From Alphaproteobacteria bacterium (GTDB taxonomy: Bacteria; Pseudomonadota; Alphaproteobacteria; Rs-D84): a stretch of 54,447 nt of DNA. Each line of letters starts with the position of its first letter. The stretch's first letter is position 1. A program made the position numbers and the translations under genes. The stretch lies in assembly GCA_017642585.1 (NCBI GenBank), contig JAGCOR010000024.1, positions 1-54,447 of the forward strand. Reading direction: 5' to 3'. The notes under the pieces are model-generated. The model was not told the origin of the DNA. It saw only the letters and a program-made list of their open reading frames with translations, and made no database searches. This document shows, one piece after another, positions 17,657 to 25,399 of this stretch.

Positions 17657-18259
17657 ATGAAACTTATCAATCAGATTTTAGAAAAATCAAATAAATCTTG
17701 GTACACATTTGTCGTATTTTTCATGACGGTATGTGAATCTATATTCTTGTTTATTCCACCCGAAGTTTTCATGACCCCTGCCATAGTAGCAAATAAAAAA
17801 CGCGTATTCTCAATAATTTTGTCTGCAGCGTTGGGTTCTCTTGTTGGTGGCGCAATCGCATATATGATTGGTTATTGGATGTACGATGCGTTTGGAACCT
17901 GGCTGATTGCCACATTTGCCAACCCACAAATTATACCAGACCCGACCGATCATGTCGCCATCCAAGCGGTCATAGATAATTTGCTTGATAAATGGGGAAT
18001 TTGGATGATTGCAGTAACCGCTGTCACCCCAATACCATACAAAGTTTTGGCAATATGTTTGGGATTATGCCATTATCCAATCTGGTTATTTTTAGGGATA
18101 TCCGCGATATTCAGAACTGGTCGTTTTGCGATAATTGGCTTTTTATTATGGAAATTCCAAGAACAAGCAAATGCGATAGTCAAAAAATATTCATGGCAAT
18201 TAACAATCGGTGCAATTATTTTGACTATATTGGGTTTATTATTGATAACTCTAATATAA
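17657..18259 (+). CDS. DedA/VTT family (YqaA-like) membrane protein
   Basis: The 200-residue protein has about five hydrophobic segments and the SNARE-associated/VTT pattern: F-x2-P-P-E-V-F (residues 34-40, FIPPEVF), a Gly-rich turn GSLVGGAIAYMIGYW, the PIPYKVLA re-entrant motif and a late FRTGRF. DedA proteins are linked to lipid carrier or phospholipid scrambling and membrane homeostasis; the YqaA branch is poorly characterised. I chose the ATG at 17657 over an upstream TTG at 17621, because the TTG is part of the likely -35. No ribosome site is visible, so leaderless translation is inferred. The next gene is ftsE. Confidence 0.8.
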   Translation: MKLINQILEKSNKSWYTFVVFFMTVCESIFLFIPPEVFMTPAIVANKKRVFSIILSAALGSLVGGAIAYMIGYWMYDAFGTWLIATFANPQIIPDPTDHVAIQAVIDNLLDKWGIWMIAVTAVTPIPYKVLAICLGLCHYPIWLFLGISAIFRTGRFAIIGFLLWKFQEQANAIVKKYSWQLTIGAIILTILGLLLITLI

Positions 18260-18265
18260 AACATC

Positions 18266-18294
18266 TTGCCCATTTCAAAAATTTTTACTATGAT
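18266..18294 (+). promoter_or_regulatory. ftsE promoter, leaderless arrangement
   Basis: TTGCCC (18266-18271), 17 nt, TATGAT (18289-18294), then 10 nt to the ATG at 18305. The leader would be only 3-5 nt, and no Shine-Dalgarno sequence exists in front of the ATG. Confidence 0.45.
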
Positions 18295-18304
18295 AATTTT
18301 CGTT

Positions 18305-19090
18305 ATGGAAGGACAAACAGTAATATCTTTTGCGAATGTATCTGCAAATTATGATAATGGTCATGACGTTTTGACCAATGTGTCATTTAATATCAGTGCG
18401 GGATCCTTTTATTTTCTAACTGGGGCCAGTGGTGCTGGTAAAACAACTTTGTTGCGTTTGATTTACCAATTACATAAACCATCTGTCGGTCAAATAAGAT
18501 TATTTGGCCAAGATTGTTCCACAATGACACGTGACGATATCGCTTTGTTGCGTCACAAAATGGCAATCGTATTCCAAGAATATTCTTTGATTTCACATAT
18601 GACTGTATTTGATAATGTTGCACTGCCTTTGCGTGTTCGTGGTGTAGAACCAAAGAAAATAAAAAAATTGGTTACAAAAATATTAGATTGGATTGGATTG
18701 GGTAAATACGCAGATTATTATCCTGTACAATTAAGTGGGGGTCAACAACAGCGCGTATCTGTGGCACGAACAATTATTATTCAACCGGCTATTTTGTTGG
18801 CTGACGAACCCACAGGAAATTTGGACGATGAAAATGCTTCGCGTTTAATGGAAATGTTTATCCAAATGAATAAAACATTTGGAACAACCATAATACTTGC
18901 AACACATAATAAAAAATTATTGGAAACATATCGGTTTCCTGTGATTACGGTCGAAAATCATCATGTTGGTTTTTCCGGAACATATGATGAACAAGAAGAA
19001 GCCCCCCGTAAATGGAAGGGCCCCAAACCACAATCCAGTAATTATTTCACAGACCTGTCAAAACAACTTGAAAACATTGGAAATTCATAA
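18305..19090 (+). CDS. ftsE: Cell-division ABC transporter ATP-binding protein FtsE
   Basis: FtsE with FtsX couples cytokinesis to periplasmic amidase activation at the septum. The 261-residue protein has Walker A TGASGAGKTT (about residues 39-48), the Q-loop VFQEYSLI, the signature LSGGQQQR, Walker B ILLADEPTGNLD and the H-loop His in ILATHNKK. It is about 35 residues longer than E. coli FtsE, with a Pro/Lys-rich tail. The start is placed at 18305; an ATG at 18290 overlaps the -10 and neither has a ribosome site. ftsX follows with no gap. FtsE rather than another LolD-like ATPase is supported by the neighbouring ftsX. Confidence 0.92.
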   Translation: MEGQTVISFANVSANYDNGHDVLTNVSFNISAGSFYFLTGASGAGKTTLLRLIYQLHKPSVGQIRLFGQDCSTMTRDDIALLRHKMAIVFQEYSLISHMTVFDNVALPLRVRGVEPKKIKKLVTKILDWIGLGKYADYYPVQLSGGQQQRVSVARTIIIQPAILLADEPTGNLDDENASRLMEMFIQMNKTFGTTIILATHNKKLLETYRFPVITVENHHVGFSGTYDEQEEAPRKWKGPKPQSSNYFTDLSKQLENIGNS

Positions 19091-19930
19091 ATGAGAAAAA
19101 CACCTCTTGTATTTTCTTTGGTTCACGAACAATCTGTTTTTATGACGGTTGTTGTATCAATACTGACATTTTTATCGGTACTGGCATTTGGAATTGCTTT
19201 GTCAATTGGAACTGGGGTTATCAAATGGAATAACCAATGGGATAAATACGCCACAATTCAAGTTATGAATTCAAATAACACCAATGATGTGAAAAAAATA
19301 TTTGATAAAAATATGGATAAAATTGAATCTGTTCGTGAAATTCCAAAGGCGGAAATGGAACACATGATGCAGGCATGGGTTTCCAGTGGAGCAAAATTAA
19401 ATAATTATTTGCCACAAATGTTTGAATTGAAATTAAAGAAATCCGCTGACATGAATTTCATGAGACAGGAAATATCACAACGGGCCAGATTCTTAACGCA
19501 TACATCTGCTTTGAAACAATCTGTAAATGCGGGTTGGAAATTGGTTGGCATAACGGGATTTATATTGATAATTATGTTGGTATCTATTGGGATATGCGTA
19601 TCTTATATATCAAGAAACATAGCTATGTTGCATAAACACGAATTGGAAATTTTAAATCAAATTGGCGCGTCTGATAAATTCGTGGCAAAGCAAATGCAAA
19701 TCATCATTGGCAAAATAAGTATGGTCGCATCATTGGTTGGTTTTATGTTTGCAGTTCCAATATTATTATTGATATTGGGAACGGCTCATTCTGCCAGAAC
19801 GGGTTTGTTGGCGATGTTAACATTATCTGGTAACGATTGGTTGATGTTAATATTGTTGCCAATATTAATTGTATTCTATGCGGTTCATATAACTAAAAAA
19901 ACAACATTAAAAATATTATCTAAGAATTAA
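19091..19930 (+). CDS. ftsX: Cell-division protein FtsX
   Basis: FtsX is the membrane partner of FtsE. The 279-residue protein has a cytoplasmic N-terminus, a first membrane helix (about 20-43), an extracytoplasmic domain (about 45-150, with SVREIPKAEMEHMM), then three C-terminal membrane helices (about 155-175, 205-230, 245-265) with the family motif HKHELEILNQIGASDKFV between them. Its ATG directly follows the ftsE stop codon. The gene's stop overlaps the next start (TAATG). Low sequence conservation is normal for FtsX; topology and neighbour make the call. Confidence 0.9.
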   Translation: MRKTPLVFSLVHEQSVFMTVVVSILTFLSVLAFGIALSIGTGVIKWNNQWDKYATIQVMNSNNTNDVKKIFDKNMDKIESVREIPKAEMEHMMQAWVSSGAKLNNYLPQMFELKLKKSADMNFMRQEISQRARFLTHTSALKQSVNAGWKLVGITGFILIIMLVSIGICVSYISRNIAMLHKHELEILNQIGASDKFVAKQMQIIIGKISMVASLVGFMFAVPILLLILGTAHSARTGLLAMLTLSGNDWLMLILLPILIVFYAVHITKKTTLKILSKN

Positions 19931-20436
19931 TGAAATACATACCATTATCTTTTGTTTTGTTATTTTGTTTCGTGCTGGGCGGTTTAATGTTTAAATCTAT
20001 GACCCCACCCAGATGCGAAAAATTATTACAAGATGATAATATATTTGTATTAACTGGTGATGCGCGCAGAATTCCCTATGCGGTGAAAAAGCTGGAACAT
20101 TTAAAGTATGGTTCTTTGTATATAATTGGTGCTGGTGCAACTTTTATTCCCGACATAGATCATGTCCAGGTTGAATCATTATCTAAATCGACCTATCAAA
20201 ACGCATTAGCAATAAAACATATCGTAAAAATGAAAAATCTGTCCCGTGTGGTAATCGTCACAACCGAAGATCATATGAATCGCGCATTATATTTGTTGCG
20301 TGATGAAATCCCAGATACAGATATAATCGCATGCCCTGCTTCGTTGACGGGTATGAATACTGCTGAACGATTAAAAAGATGGACAATAGAATATATAAAA
20401 TACATAGTTACATTGTTGGGTATAAAAGAAGGATAA
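19930..20436 (+). CDS. DUF218 (YdcF/SanA/ElyC-like) membrane-anchored protein
   Basis: The 168-residue protein has one N-terminal membrane helix (about 5-21) followed by the DUF218 domain: NIFVLTGDARRIPYA, then SKSTYQNALAIKH (typical S-x-T-x-x-N) and RVVIVTTEDHMNRAL. DUF218 proteins such as SanA and ElyC affect envelope integrity, and ElyC peptidoglycan synthesis at low temperature; the reaction is unknown. It overlaps ftsX by 1 nt and precedes plsC by 1 nt, so it is in a tight envelope operon (ftsE-ftsX-DUF218-plsC). Confidence 0.8.
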   Translation: MKYIPLSFVLLFCFVLGGLMFKSMTPPRCEKLLQDDNIFVLTGDARRIPYAVKKLEHLKYGSLYIIGAGATFIPDIDHVQVESLSKSTYQNALAIKHIVKMKNLSRVVIVTTEDHMNRALYLLRDEIPDTDIIACPASLTGMNTAERLKRWTIEYIKYIVTLLGIKEG

Positions 20437-20437
20437 A

Positions 20438-21145
20438 ATGTTAAAAACTTGGTTGTTTAAATTTATATTGGCAATATGGTTTCTTTTGTGGGTGCCTGTG
20501 TTATTCGTTGGTTTAATATCATCTAAACTTGAACGTTTTTTATTGCGCACTGACGCATGGGGGGTATTGGTTTTAACTCGCATTATTGCCGGTATAAAAT
20601 ATGAAATTCATTACCCTATGACCCAGGAAAATGGCATACCATTTGAACATAATATAAATACACGTCTGGACGGGCGAACCATAATTGCATCTAAACATAT
20701 GTCGATTTTAGAGATAGCAATTTTATTCACCCATATACCGAATTCAGTTTTTATAATGAAACGTGAATTATTATGGCTACCTTTTTATGGTTGGGCATTT
20801 GCCAGAATCGGTTTAATAGGTGTAAACAGAAAACGCGGTGCAACAAATATGAAAAAATTGGCACATACAGTTACTAAAAAAATTATGGACGGAATGACAT
20901 TAATAATATTCCCGGAGGGAACCCGTGTTGCACCAAACACAAATGCACGTGTCAAAGGTGGTTTGTTATTCATCGCCCAACAATTAAAATTACCAATCAC
21001 ACCAGTTGGCGTTGATACGGGATTGTATTGGCCCAAACGCGGCAAGATAAAATCTGGAACGGCCCATATATATTTTGAACCAGAAATCCCATCTTCTTCA
21101 TCAGCTGAAGAAGTTCAAATAGCAATCAATAAACACAGTTGTTAA
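20438..21145 (+). CDS. plsC: 1-acyl-sn-glycerol-3-phosphate acyltransferase
   Basis: PlsC makes phosphatidic acid from lysophosphatidic acid at the inner membrane. The 235-residue protein has an N-terminal membrane segment (about 5-28), the acyltransferase box I as His87-x4-Glu92 (SKHMSILE; Glu replaces the more common Asp but is found in family members), box II FIMKRELLWLPFYGW and box III IFPEGTR. The acceptor and acyl donor cannot be told from the sequence. It is the last gene of the ftsEX operon and its end overlaps the stop of the convergent nuclease gene by 4 nt. Confidence 0.92.
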   Translation: MLKTWLFKFILAIWFLLWVPVLFVGLISSKLERFLLRTDAWGVLVLTRIIAGIKYEIHYPMTQENGIPFEHNINTRLDGRTIIASKHMSILEIAILFTHIPNSVFIMKRELLWLPFYGWAFARIGLIGVNRKRGATNMKKLAHTVTKKIMDGMTLIIFPEGTRVAPNTNARVKGGLLFIAQQLKLPITPVGVDTGLYWPKRGKIKSGTAHIYFEPEIPSSSSAEEVQIAINKHSC

Positions 21146-21570
21146 TTTGATTTTTGTGTATCACACCAAGGTTGTCTTTTTCCACCTGAATATGCACGGC
21201 CATATTTTTCTTTGACCAAAATCAAACCAACATCGCGACCGTCTTCATCAAACACATTAGCATCTATGCGCCCTGGATATTTATCGTTTTTTATATTTGT
21301 AATTTCTATTACTGACCCCACCGGTATCAATTGGGCCAATCTTTGTTTTGCAGCATTCGCGCGCTGTATTTCAAAATCACATTGTCCGTGTATTTCAGGC
21401 GTATCAACATTACGCAAACGAACACTGACTGATTTTATTCGGGTTTCATTTTGGAATAAAACATCTGCAACGAAAGTATCGCCATCTATAATATATTTTA
21501 CATGAACAGGTATGGCAAACGCACTTTGCAAAATAAAACACGATAAAAACGCAATCAAACTTCTTTTCAT
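21142..21570 (-). CDS. Secreted staphylococcal-nuclease-like (thermonuclease) protein
   Basis: The 142-residue protein has a signal peptide (about 1-19, ending AFA) and an SNc domain: YIIDGDTFVAD, VRLRNVDTPEIHGQC (with the Arg and Glu that match the catalytic Arg35 and Glu43 of staphylococcal nuclease), and KYPGRIDANV (Arg87-like). These motifs support a Ca2+-dependent periplasmic or secreted nuclease. It begins 3 nt after the tolB stop codon, so it is co-transcribed with tolB. No terminator is seen at its 3' end, which collides with plsC. Confidence 0.85.
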   Translation of the reverse strand: MKRSLIAFLSCFILQSAFAIPVHVKYIIDGDTFVADVLFQNETRIKSVSVRLRNVDTPEIHGQCDFEIQRANAAKQRLAQLIPVGSVIEITNIKNDKYPGRIDANVFDEDGRDVGLILVKEKYGRAYSGGKRQPWCDTQKSN

Positions 21571-21573
21571 TTA

Positions 21574-22896
21574 TTATTGCATTTTTGGCGACCAGGTTGG
21601 TTCTGTTCCGTTCAAATCATCAGGCAACGGTATATCATACAAATTTTGTCCCGTTATATCGACACTGCGAATATGACTGATACGTTCTTCGTCATCTTCA
21701 CTGGGTTCTGTTTCATAATAGACCAATCTGCGAGATCCAGGCGCCCAAGATGGAGCTTCCATATACCAGCCACCAGCCAAGATTTTTTCATGACGGCCCT
21801 GAGGATTCATAATGCCGATATAAAAAGTATTATCTGTAATTTTTGTAAACGCAATAAATTGACCGTCTGGGGACCACGCAGGTGTAGCATAACGCCCCGC
21901 CCCAAATGTTATACGTTTTTCAGTTCCTTTTGCCAAATCTAAAACATGGATTTGTTGCGATCCCGAACGATCAGAATTAAACGCCATATATTTACCGTCT
22001 GGGGAATAAGAAGGACTGGTGTTTATATGATTGCCAAATGTTAATTGCTTCAAAGTTTTATCATTTATATTATATTCATATATATTTGTTACACCGTCTT
22101 TGACCAAAGATAATGCAACACGTGTTCCATCTGGTGAAAAACGTGGTGCAAAAGACATACCACCAAAATTCCCCAATTTTGTTTGATCACCATTTTCTAA
22201 ATCCAAAGCCCAAACCATAGGATCATTATTACGATACGACAAAAATACGACAGTCGACATATTTGGTGAAAAATGTGGCGACATCACGAAAGTATTTTTA
22301 TCCGACAAATAACGCATGCCATAACCATCTTGATCCATAATCGCCATACGTTTATGTCTTTCAGTAACAGAACCCGTCTCTGCTATGAATACAATTTGCG
22401 TGTCAAAATACCCTGTTTCACCTGTCAATCTTTCATATATTGCATCCGCCATTATATGCGCCAAACGGCGAACAGATTTTTTAGATGCAACTAAACTTTG
22501 TGCTTCGATTTGTTCTTTGCCATTTACATCCCACAAATAAAATTCCAATTTATAGTTATTTTTGCCTTCGGCTTTCACAGATGCCTGGACCAAAGCTTGT
22601 GTTTTTATTGCGGCCCAACTGGCAAATTTTGGCATATCATTCATTTTAACATATTCAGGAAACGCATTATGGTTTACAATTCTGAACAGCCCAGTTCTTT
22701 TTAAATCGTTTTCAACAACTTCACGTAACATTGTTGCATCTTTTTTGGAAACATTTCCAACCGTTTCGAATTTTTGAACCGCGATTGAAATAGGATCAAC
22801 ACCCCCAGCAACAATATCAACATGTAATTCTGCACGGGCAGAAGAAAAAAACAAGCATGATAATAAACCTATAAAGCACGATATTATTTTACGCAT
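21574..22896 (-). CDS. tolB: Tol-Pal system protein TolB
   Basis: TolB is the periplasmic protein of the Tol-Pal envelope complex, binding Pal and TolA during division. The 440-residue protein has a signal peptide (about 1-22, SARA before E), an N-terminal alpha/beta domain (about 25-150) and a six-bladed propeller whose repeats carry the F/Y/W-SPDG pattern (for example PRFSPDG, PSYSPDG, PAWSPDG). Length is typical. The start has AAGGA; the promoter at 22925-22952 is plausible. The usual tolQRA and pal genes are not in this window; a nuclease gene follows instead. Confidence 0.95.
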   Translation of the reverse strand: MRKIISCFIGLLSCLFFSSARAELHVDIVAGGVDPISIAVQKFETVGNVSKKDATMLREVVENDLKRTGLFRIVNHNAFPEYVKMNDMPKFASWAAIKTQALVQASVKAEGKNNYKLEFYLWDVNGKEQIEAQSLVASKKSVRRLAHIMADAIYERLTGETGYFDTQIVFIAETGSVTERHKRMAIMDQDGYGMRYLSDKNTFVMSPHFSPNMSTVVFLSYRNNDPMVWALDLENGDQTKLGNFGGMSFAPRFSPDGTRVALSLVKDGVTNIYEYNINDKTLKQLTFGNHINTSPSYSPDGKYMAFNSDRSGSQQIHVLDLAKGTEKRITFGAGRYATPAWSPDGQFIAFTKITDNTFYIGIMNPQGRHEKILAGGWYMEAPSWAPGSRRLVYYETEPSEDDEERISHIRSVDITGQNLYDIPLPDDLNGTEPTWSPKMQ

Positions 22897-22924
22897 ATAA
22901 AAATCCTTTCCTTGTGATGCAACA

Positions 22925-22952
22925 ATGATAATAAAAAATTTTCACAATACAA
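22925..22952 (-). promoter_or_regulatory. Probable tolB promoter
   Basis: Minus-strand TTGTAT (22952-22947), 16 nt, TATCAT (22930-22925), about 28 nt before the tolB ATG. Confidence 0.45.
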
Positions 22953-23031
22953 ACTAAAAAAACAAATAATCAACAAAACCCGGCTATACAGCACCATATA
23001 CAAACGCCTATATTTCCGCCATTACAACCGT

Positions 23032-23094
23032 ATACATAAATGTATTGACAAATGTAAATACAATGATATAGTCAGTTGTAAATATAAGTGTATA
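23032..23094 (+). promoter_or_regulatory. Promoter with repeated operator-like motifs for the RHH gene
   Basis: The promoter is TTGACA (23045-23050), 16 nt, TATAGT (23067-23072). Around it lie the inverted repeat ATACAT-AA-ATGTAT (23032-23045), TGTAAATACA (23053-23062), TGTAAATATA (23077-23086) and TGTATA (23089-23094). Two copies of TGTAAATA lie 24 bp apart. Such clustered short repeats over a promoter are typical of autoregulated ribbon-helix-helix repressors. Confidence 0.65.
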
Positions 23095-23105
23095 GGAGAT
23101 TGTCA

Positions 23106-23336
23106 ATGCCTAATGTAATGCAACAATTATTCGTTATGAACATTGAATCTTTGTTAAAAGAATACGCTGCCTTTCGTGCTTTTAATAAATCAGATTGCGT
23201 TATAAATATGCGTATTCCACATCAAATATTGGAAAAGATTAAAGAATTGGCAGATACACAACATGTCCCCTATCAATCTTTAATATCATCTGTGTTGTTT
23301 TCTTTGGCAAACATAGACGATTCAAAAAAAGACTAA
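23106..23336 (+). CDS. Solitary ribbon-helix-helix antitoxin-like regulator
   Basis: The 76-residue protein contains VINMRIPHQILEKIKELADTQHVPYQSLISSVL, split as a beta strand, helix and the P-Y-Q-x-L-I-S helix of CopG/BrnA-type ribbon-helix-helix antitoxins. The ATG at 23106 is set by a strong AGGAGA site. It has its own promoter with operator-like repeats and a terminator right after it, and no toxin-sized gene lies next to it. Antitoxin homologues can act as stand-alone repressors; whether this one has a distant toxin is unknown. Confidence 0.75.
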   Translation: MPNVMQQLFVMNIESLLKEYAAFRAFNKSDCVINMRIPHQILEKIKELADTQHVPYQSLISSVLFSLANIDDSKKD

Positions 23337-23360
23337 ACTCTACCAATTACCATAAAATAA

Positions 23361-23387
23361 AACCGCCCGTTTGGGCGGTTTTTTTAT
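23361..23387 (+). terminator. Terminator of the RHH gene
   Basis: Perfect hairpin AACCGCCC-GTTT-GGGCGGTT followed by T5; also T-rich on the other strand, so it can serve the convergent gene at 23402 as well. Confidence 0.9.
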
Positions 23388-23401
23388 TTATTGTTTTATC
23401 T

Positions 23402-23791
23402 TTACCATTCTTTCAAAACGGCACATCCTGCCCATTCCATACCAGCGGCAGACATAACGAAAGACAACACCAAACCGATAATGAACAGTAATGTAAATCC
23501 AACCAACAACCCCGTTCCTTTCTTTTTGATATCTTCTACACTGAAACCTGCTTTATCATCGCCGGCTTTGGAAATATATGTCCATGCCCAACCTGCCATG
23601 TAAAATGCAGCACCAACGAAAGCCAATATACGCAAAATATCAAACACACCATGTAAACGTGCCAACAAATCACACAAAGATGAATCACTGGATGTTGTAA
23701 CCTTTTTAACGGTTATACCATCTGCGAATGCAGGCATAGAAACCATTAACCCAACAATAGCGCAATTGATTTTGTTCATAATCTTTTTCAT
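23402..23791 (-). CDS. VirB2/TrbC-like small secreted membrane protein
   Basis: The 129-residue product has a signal peptide (about 1-23, ending AFA), a short polar region, then two hydrophobic helices (about 50-72 and 90-112) separated by a polar loop with DDKAGFSVEDIKKKG. This is the layout of VirB2/TrbC pilin subunits of type IV secretion. Two Cys (in SSLCDLL and WAGCAVL) flank the helices and could pair. Identity is not certain; no other type IV secretion gene is nearby. The ATG at 23791 has AAGGAG. A good promoter is at 23818-23846. Confidence 0.55.
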   Translation of the reverse strand: MKKIMNKINCAIVGLMVSMPAFADGITVKKVTTSSDSSLCDLLARLHGVFDILRILAFVGAAFYMAGWAWTYISKAGDDKAGFSVEDIKKKGTGLLVGFTLLFIIGLVLSFVMSAAGMEWAGCAVLKEW

Positions 23792-23817
23792 ATAAAAACT
23801 CCTTTTCTTTTTAGTAT

Positions 23818-23846
23818 ATTTTATCATAAAAAACAGCCCCAGACAA
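23818..23846 (-). promoter_or_regulatory. Promoter of the VirB2-like gene
   Basis: Minus-strand TTGTCT (23846-23841), 17 nt, TAAAAT (23823-23818). Confidence 0.5.
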
Positions 23847-23850
23847 ATAA

Positions 23851-23886
23851 AAAAGCATCATATTAACAAAATAACATGATGCTTTT
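23851..23886 (-). terminator. Terminator of the lipoprotein gene
   Basis: Hairpin with 10-bp arms (AAAGCATCAT / ATGATGCTTT) followed on the minus strand by a T-rich stretch, 22 nt after the lipoprotein stop. Confidence 0.75.
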
Positions 23887-23907
23887 GATTATCGATTAAC
23901 AAAAATA

Positions 23908-24276
23908 TTATTCTGGAACGATAATATATCTGTTTTTCAAAACTTGTTTTTTACCACATTTGTTGCAACCACATTTGCTGTTTGCAGGTTTGTCGCTTAC
24001 GAATACAGGGACAACTGCTTTTCTGTCGTTGCGTTCTGTATAACCAAATGTATCATCTGCATATAAATCAGAACATTTTGTGTTCATATATACAACTTTC
24101 TTGGTGCCTTTCAAAGAATCAATGTCACCACTGAATCTTTCACCATCTTCTGTGTAGTAATAAACACAATCTCTATCATCTTGGTGATAACGTACGTTTG
24201 TTTTGTAATAATCATAGCTGCTGGAACAACCTGCAACCAATGCTAAACCCAAAACGGATAAGATAACTTTTTTCAT
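23908..24276 (-). CDS. Small lipoprotein, Cys-rich C-terminus
   Basis: The 122-residue protein has a clear type II signal: MKKVILSVLGLALVAGC with the lipobox LVAGC and lipidated Cys17, followed by SSS. The mature part has Tyr-rich and charged segments and a CGCNKCGKK cluster near residue 105, with two more Cys before it. Function is unknown. Ser after the lipidated Cys favours outer-membrane transport by Lol. The ATG at 24276 is chosen for its AAAGGAAA site and lipobox; the longer in-frame start is rejected. A -35 TTGACA lies at 24332-24337 but the -10 is weak. Confidence 0.75.
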   Translation of the reverse strand: MKKVILSVLGLALVAGCSSSYDYYKTNVRYHQDDRDCVYYYTEDGERFSGDIDSLKGTKKVVYMNTKCSDLYADDTFGYTERNDRKAVVPVFVSDKPANSKCGCNKCGKKQVLKNRYIIVPE

Positions 24277-24372
24277 TTGTTTTCCTTTTTTTATCGATTC
24301 GACAAGACAATTTTGGCACAAATAGAGCTGTTGTCAAGTTTTATATAAAATCCCCCTATTTTTTATTTTTTG

Positions 24373-24381
24373 TGGTATAAT
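24373..24381 (+). promoter_or_regulatory. Extended -10 promoter of the aldolase gene
   Basis: TGGTATAAT at 24373-24381 with no -35 at the right distance. The surrounding TGTGGTATAATTG is also found at 3961-3969 and, in part, before dnaJ and the gene at 41477-42340. Confidence 0.6.
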
Positions 24382-24414
24382 TGTAAAAAACAATGAGAGA
24401 AAAGGAAATTTAAC

Positions 24415-25356
24415 ATGCATTATTCAAGTTTTGGACTGGTAAACACAAAAAAATTATTAACAAAAGCACTGCGTGATGGCTATGCAGTTCCGGGCTTTAA
24501 CTTCTATAATATGGAAACTTTGCTGGCAATATTACGCGCAGCCCAAATTACCCAATCCCCCGTTATTTTACAGGTTTCTGAATCAGCATTGGAATATATG
24601 GGCGACGATATTTTAATGGGTATGATTGCGGGCGCAAAATACAAAGTCGGCCAGGTATCACTGCATCTGGATCATGGGCACAGCTTTGAAGTCTGTAAAC
24701 GCGCAATCGATATGGGATTTTCATCCGTTATGTTTGACGGCAGCAACCTGCCATTAAAACAAAATATAAAAATATCACGACAAGTTGCTGATTATGCACA
24801 TAAATTTGATGTATTGGTTGAAACAGAATTGGGTGTTTTGAATGGCACGGAAGATAAAAACACAAAATCAGATAAAATGTTGTACACCGACCCAGCGATT
24901 GTAAAAGATTTCGTAAAACAAACCCAAACAGATTCTTTGGCTGTGGCGATTGGCACATCTCATGGTTTATACAAAAGAAAAAACACAAATGAAAAATTGC
25001 GTTTTGATATTTTGAAACAAATTGCGACAAATATACCCAAAACACCATTGGTGTTGCATGGAGCTTCTTCTATTCCACAAAAATTTGTTAATACCATAAA
25101 TAAATTTGGTGGCAATTTGAAAAACGCACGTGGAATTGCCCCAAATCAATTACGTCAGGCAATTCCATTACACATTGCAAAAATAAATGTGGATTCTGAT
25201 TCCAGATTGGCATTTACATCTGCAATTCGTGAAACATTGGCGCACGACAAATCAGTATTTGACCCGCGCGCACTTCTAACCAACGCAATGGACAATATAA
25301 CTAAAAATTGTGTTGATGAAATCCAAAATATAATGGGTTCGGGATATAAGATATAA
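24415..25356 (+). CDS. fba: Class II fructose-1,6-bisphosphate aldolase
   Basis: The enzyme splits fructose-1,6-bisphosphate into two triose phosphates with a zinc ion. The 313-residue protein has the zinc-site block HLDHGHSFEVCKRA (residues about 83-96), the acidic VETELGVLNG, the Gly loop AIGTSHGLY, LHGASSIP, and KINVDSDSRLAFTSAI near the C-terminus. Related aldolases of this fold act on tagatose bisphosphate, so the substrate is inferred from overall match. Its AAAGGAAA site precedes the ATG. It is a single-gene unit with its own extended -10 promoter and a strong terminator. Confidence 0.9.
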   Translation: MHYSSFGLVNTKKLLTKALRDGYAVPGFNFYNMETLLAILRAAQITQSPVILQVSESALEYMGDDILMGMIAGAKYKVGQVSLHLDHGHSFEVCKRAIDMGFSSVMFDGSNLPLKQNIKISRQVADYAHKFDVLVETELGVLNGTEDKNTKSDKMLYTDPAIVKDFVKQTQTDSLAVAIGTSHGLYKRKNTNEKLRFDILKQIATNIPKTPLVLHGASSIPQKFVNTINKFGGNLKNARGIAPNQLRQAIPLHIAKINVDSDSRLAFTSAIRETLAHDKSVFDPRALLTNAMDNITKNCVDEIQNIMGSGYKI

Positions 25357-25359
25357 AAA

Positions 25360-25390
25360 ACGGCGCATCTTAAGCGCCGTTTTCATTTAA
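25360..25390 (+). terminator. Bidirectional terminator between fba and efp
   Basis: Hairpin ACGGCGC-ATCTTAA-GCGCCGT flanked by A6 on the left and T4 on the right; it can end both fba (plus) and efp (minus). Confidence 0.88.
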
Positions 25391-25399
25391 TTCGTTTTA

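Noticed and set aside
18266..18304. Earlier starts for ftsE (TTG at 18266, ATG at 18290)
   Set aside because: They lie in the -35 and -10 of the likely promoter and have no ribosome site; the ATG at 18305 also fits the usual FtsE N-terminus.
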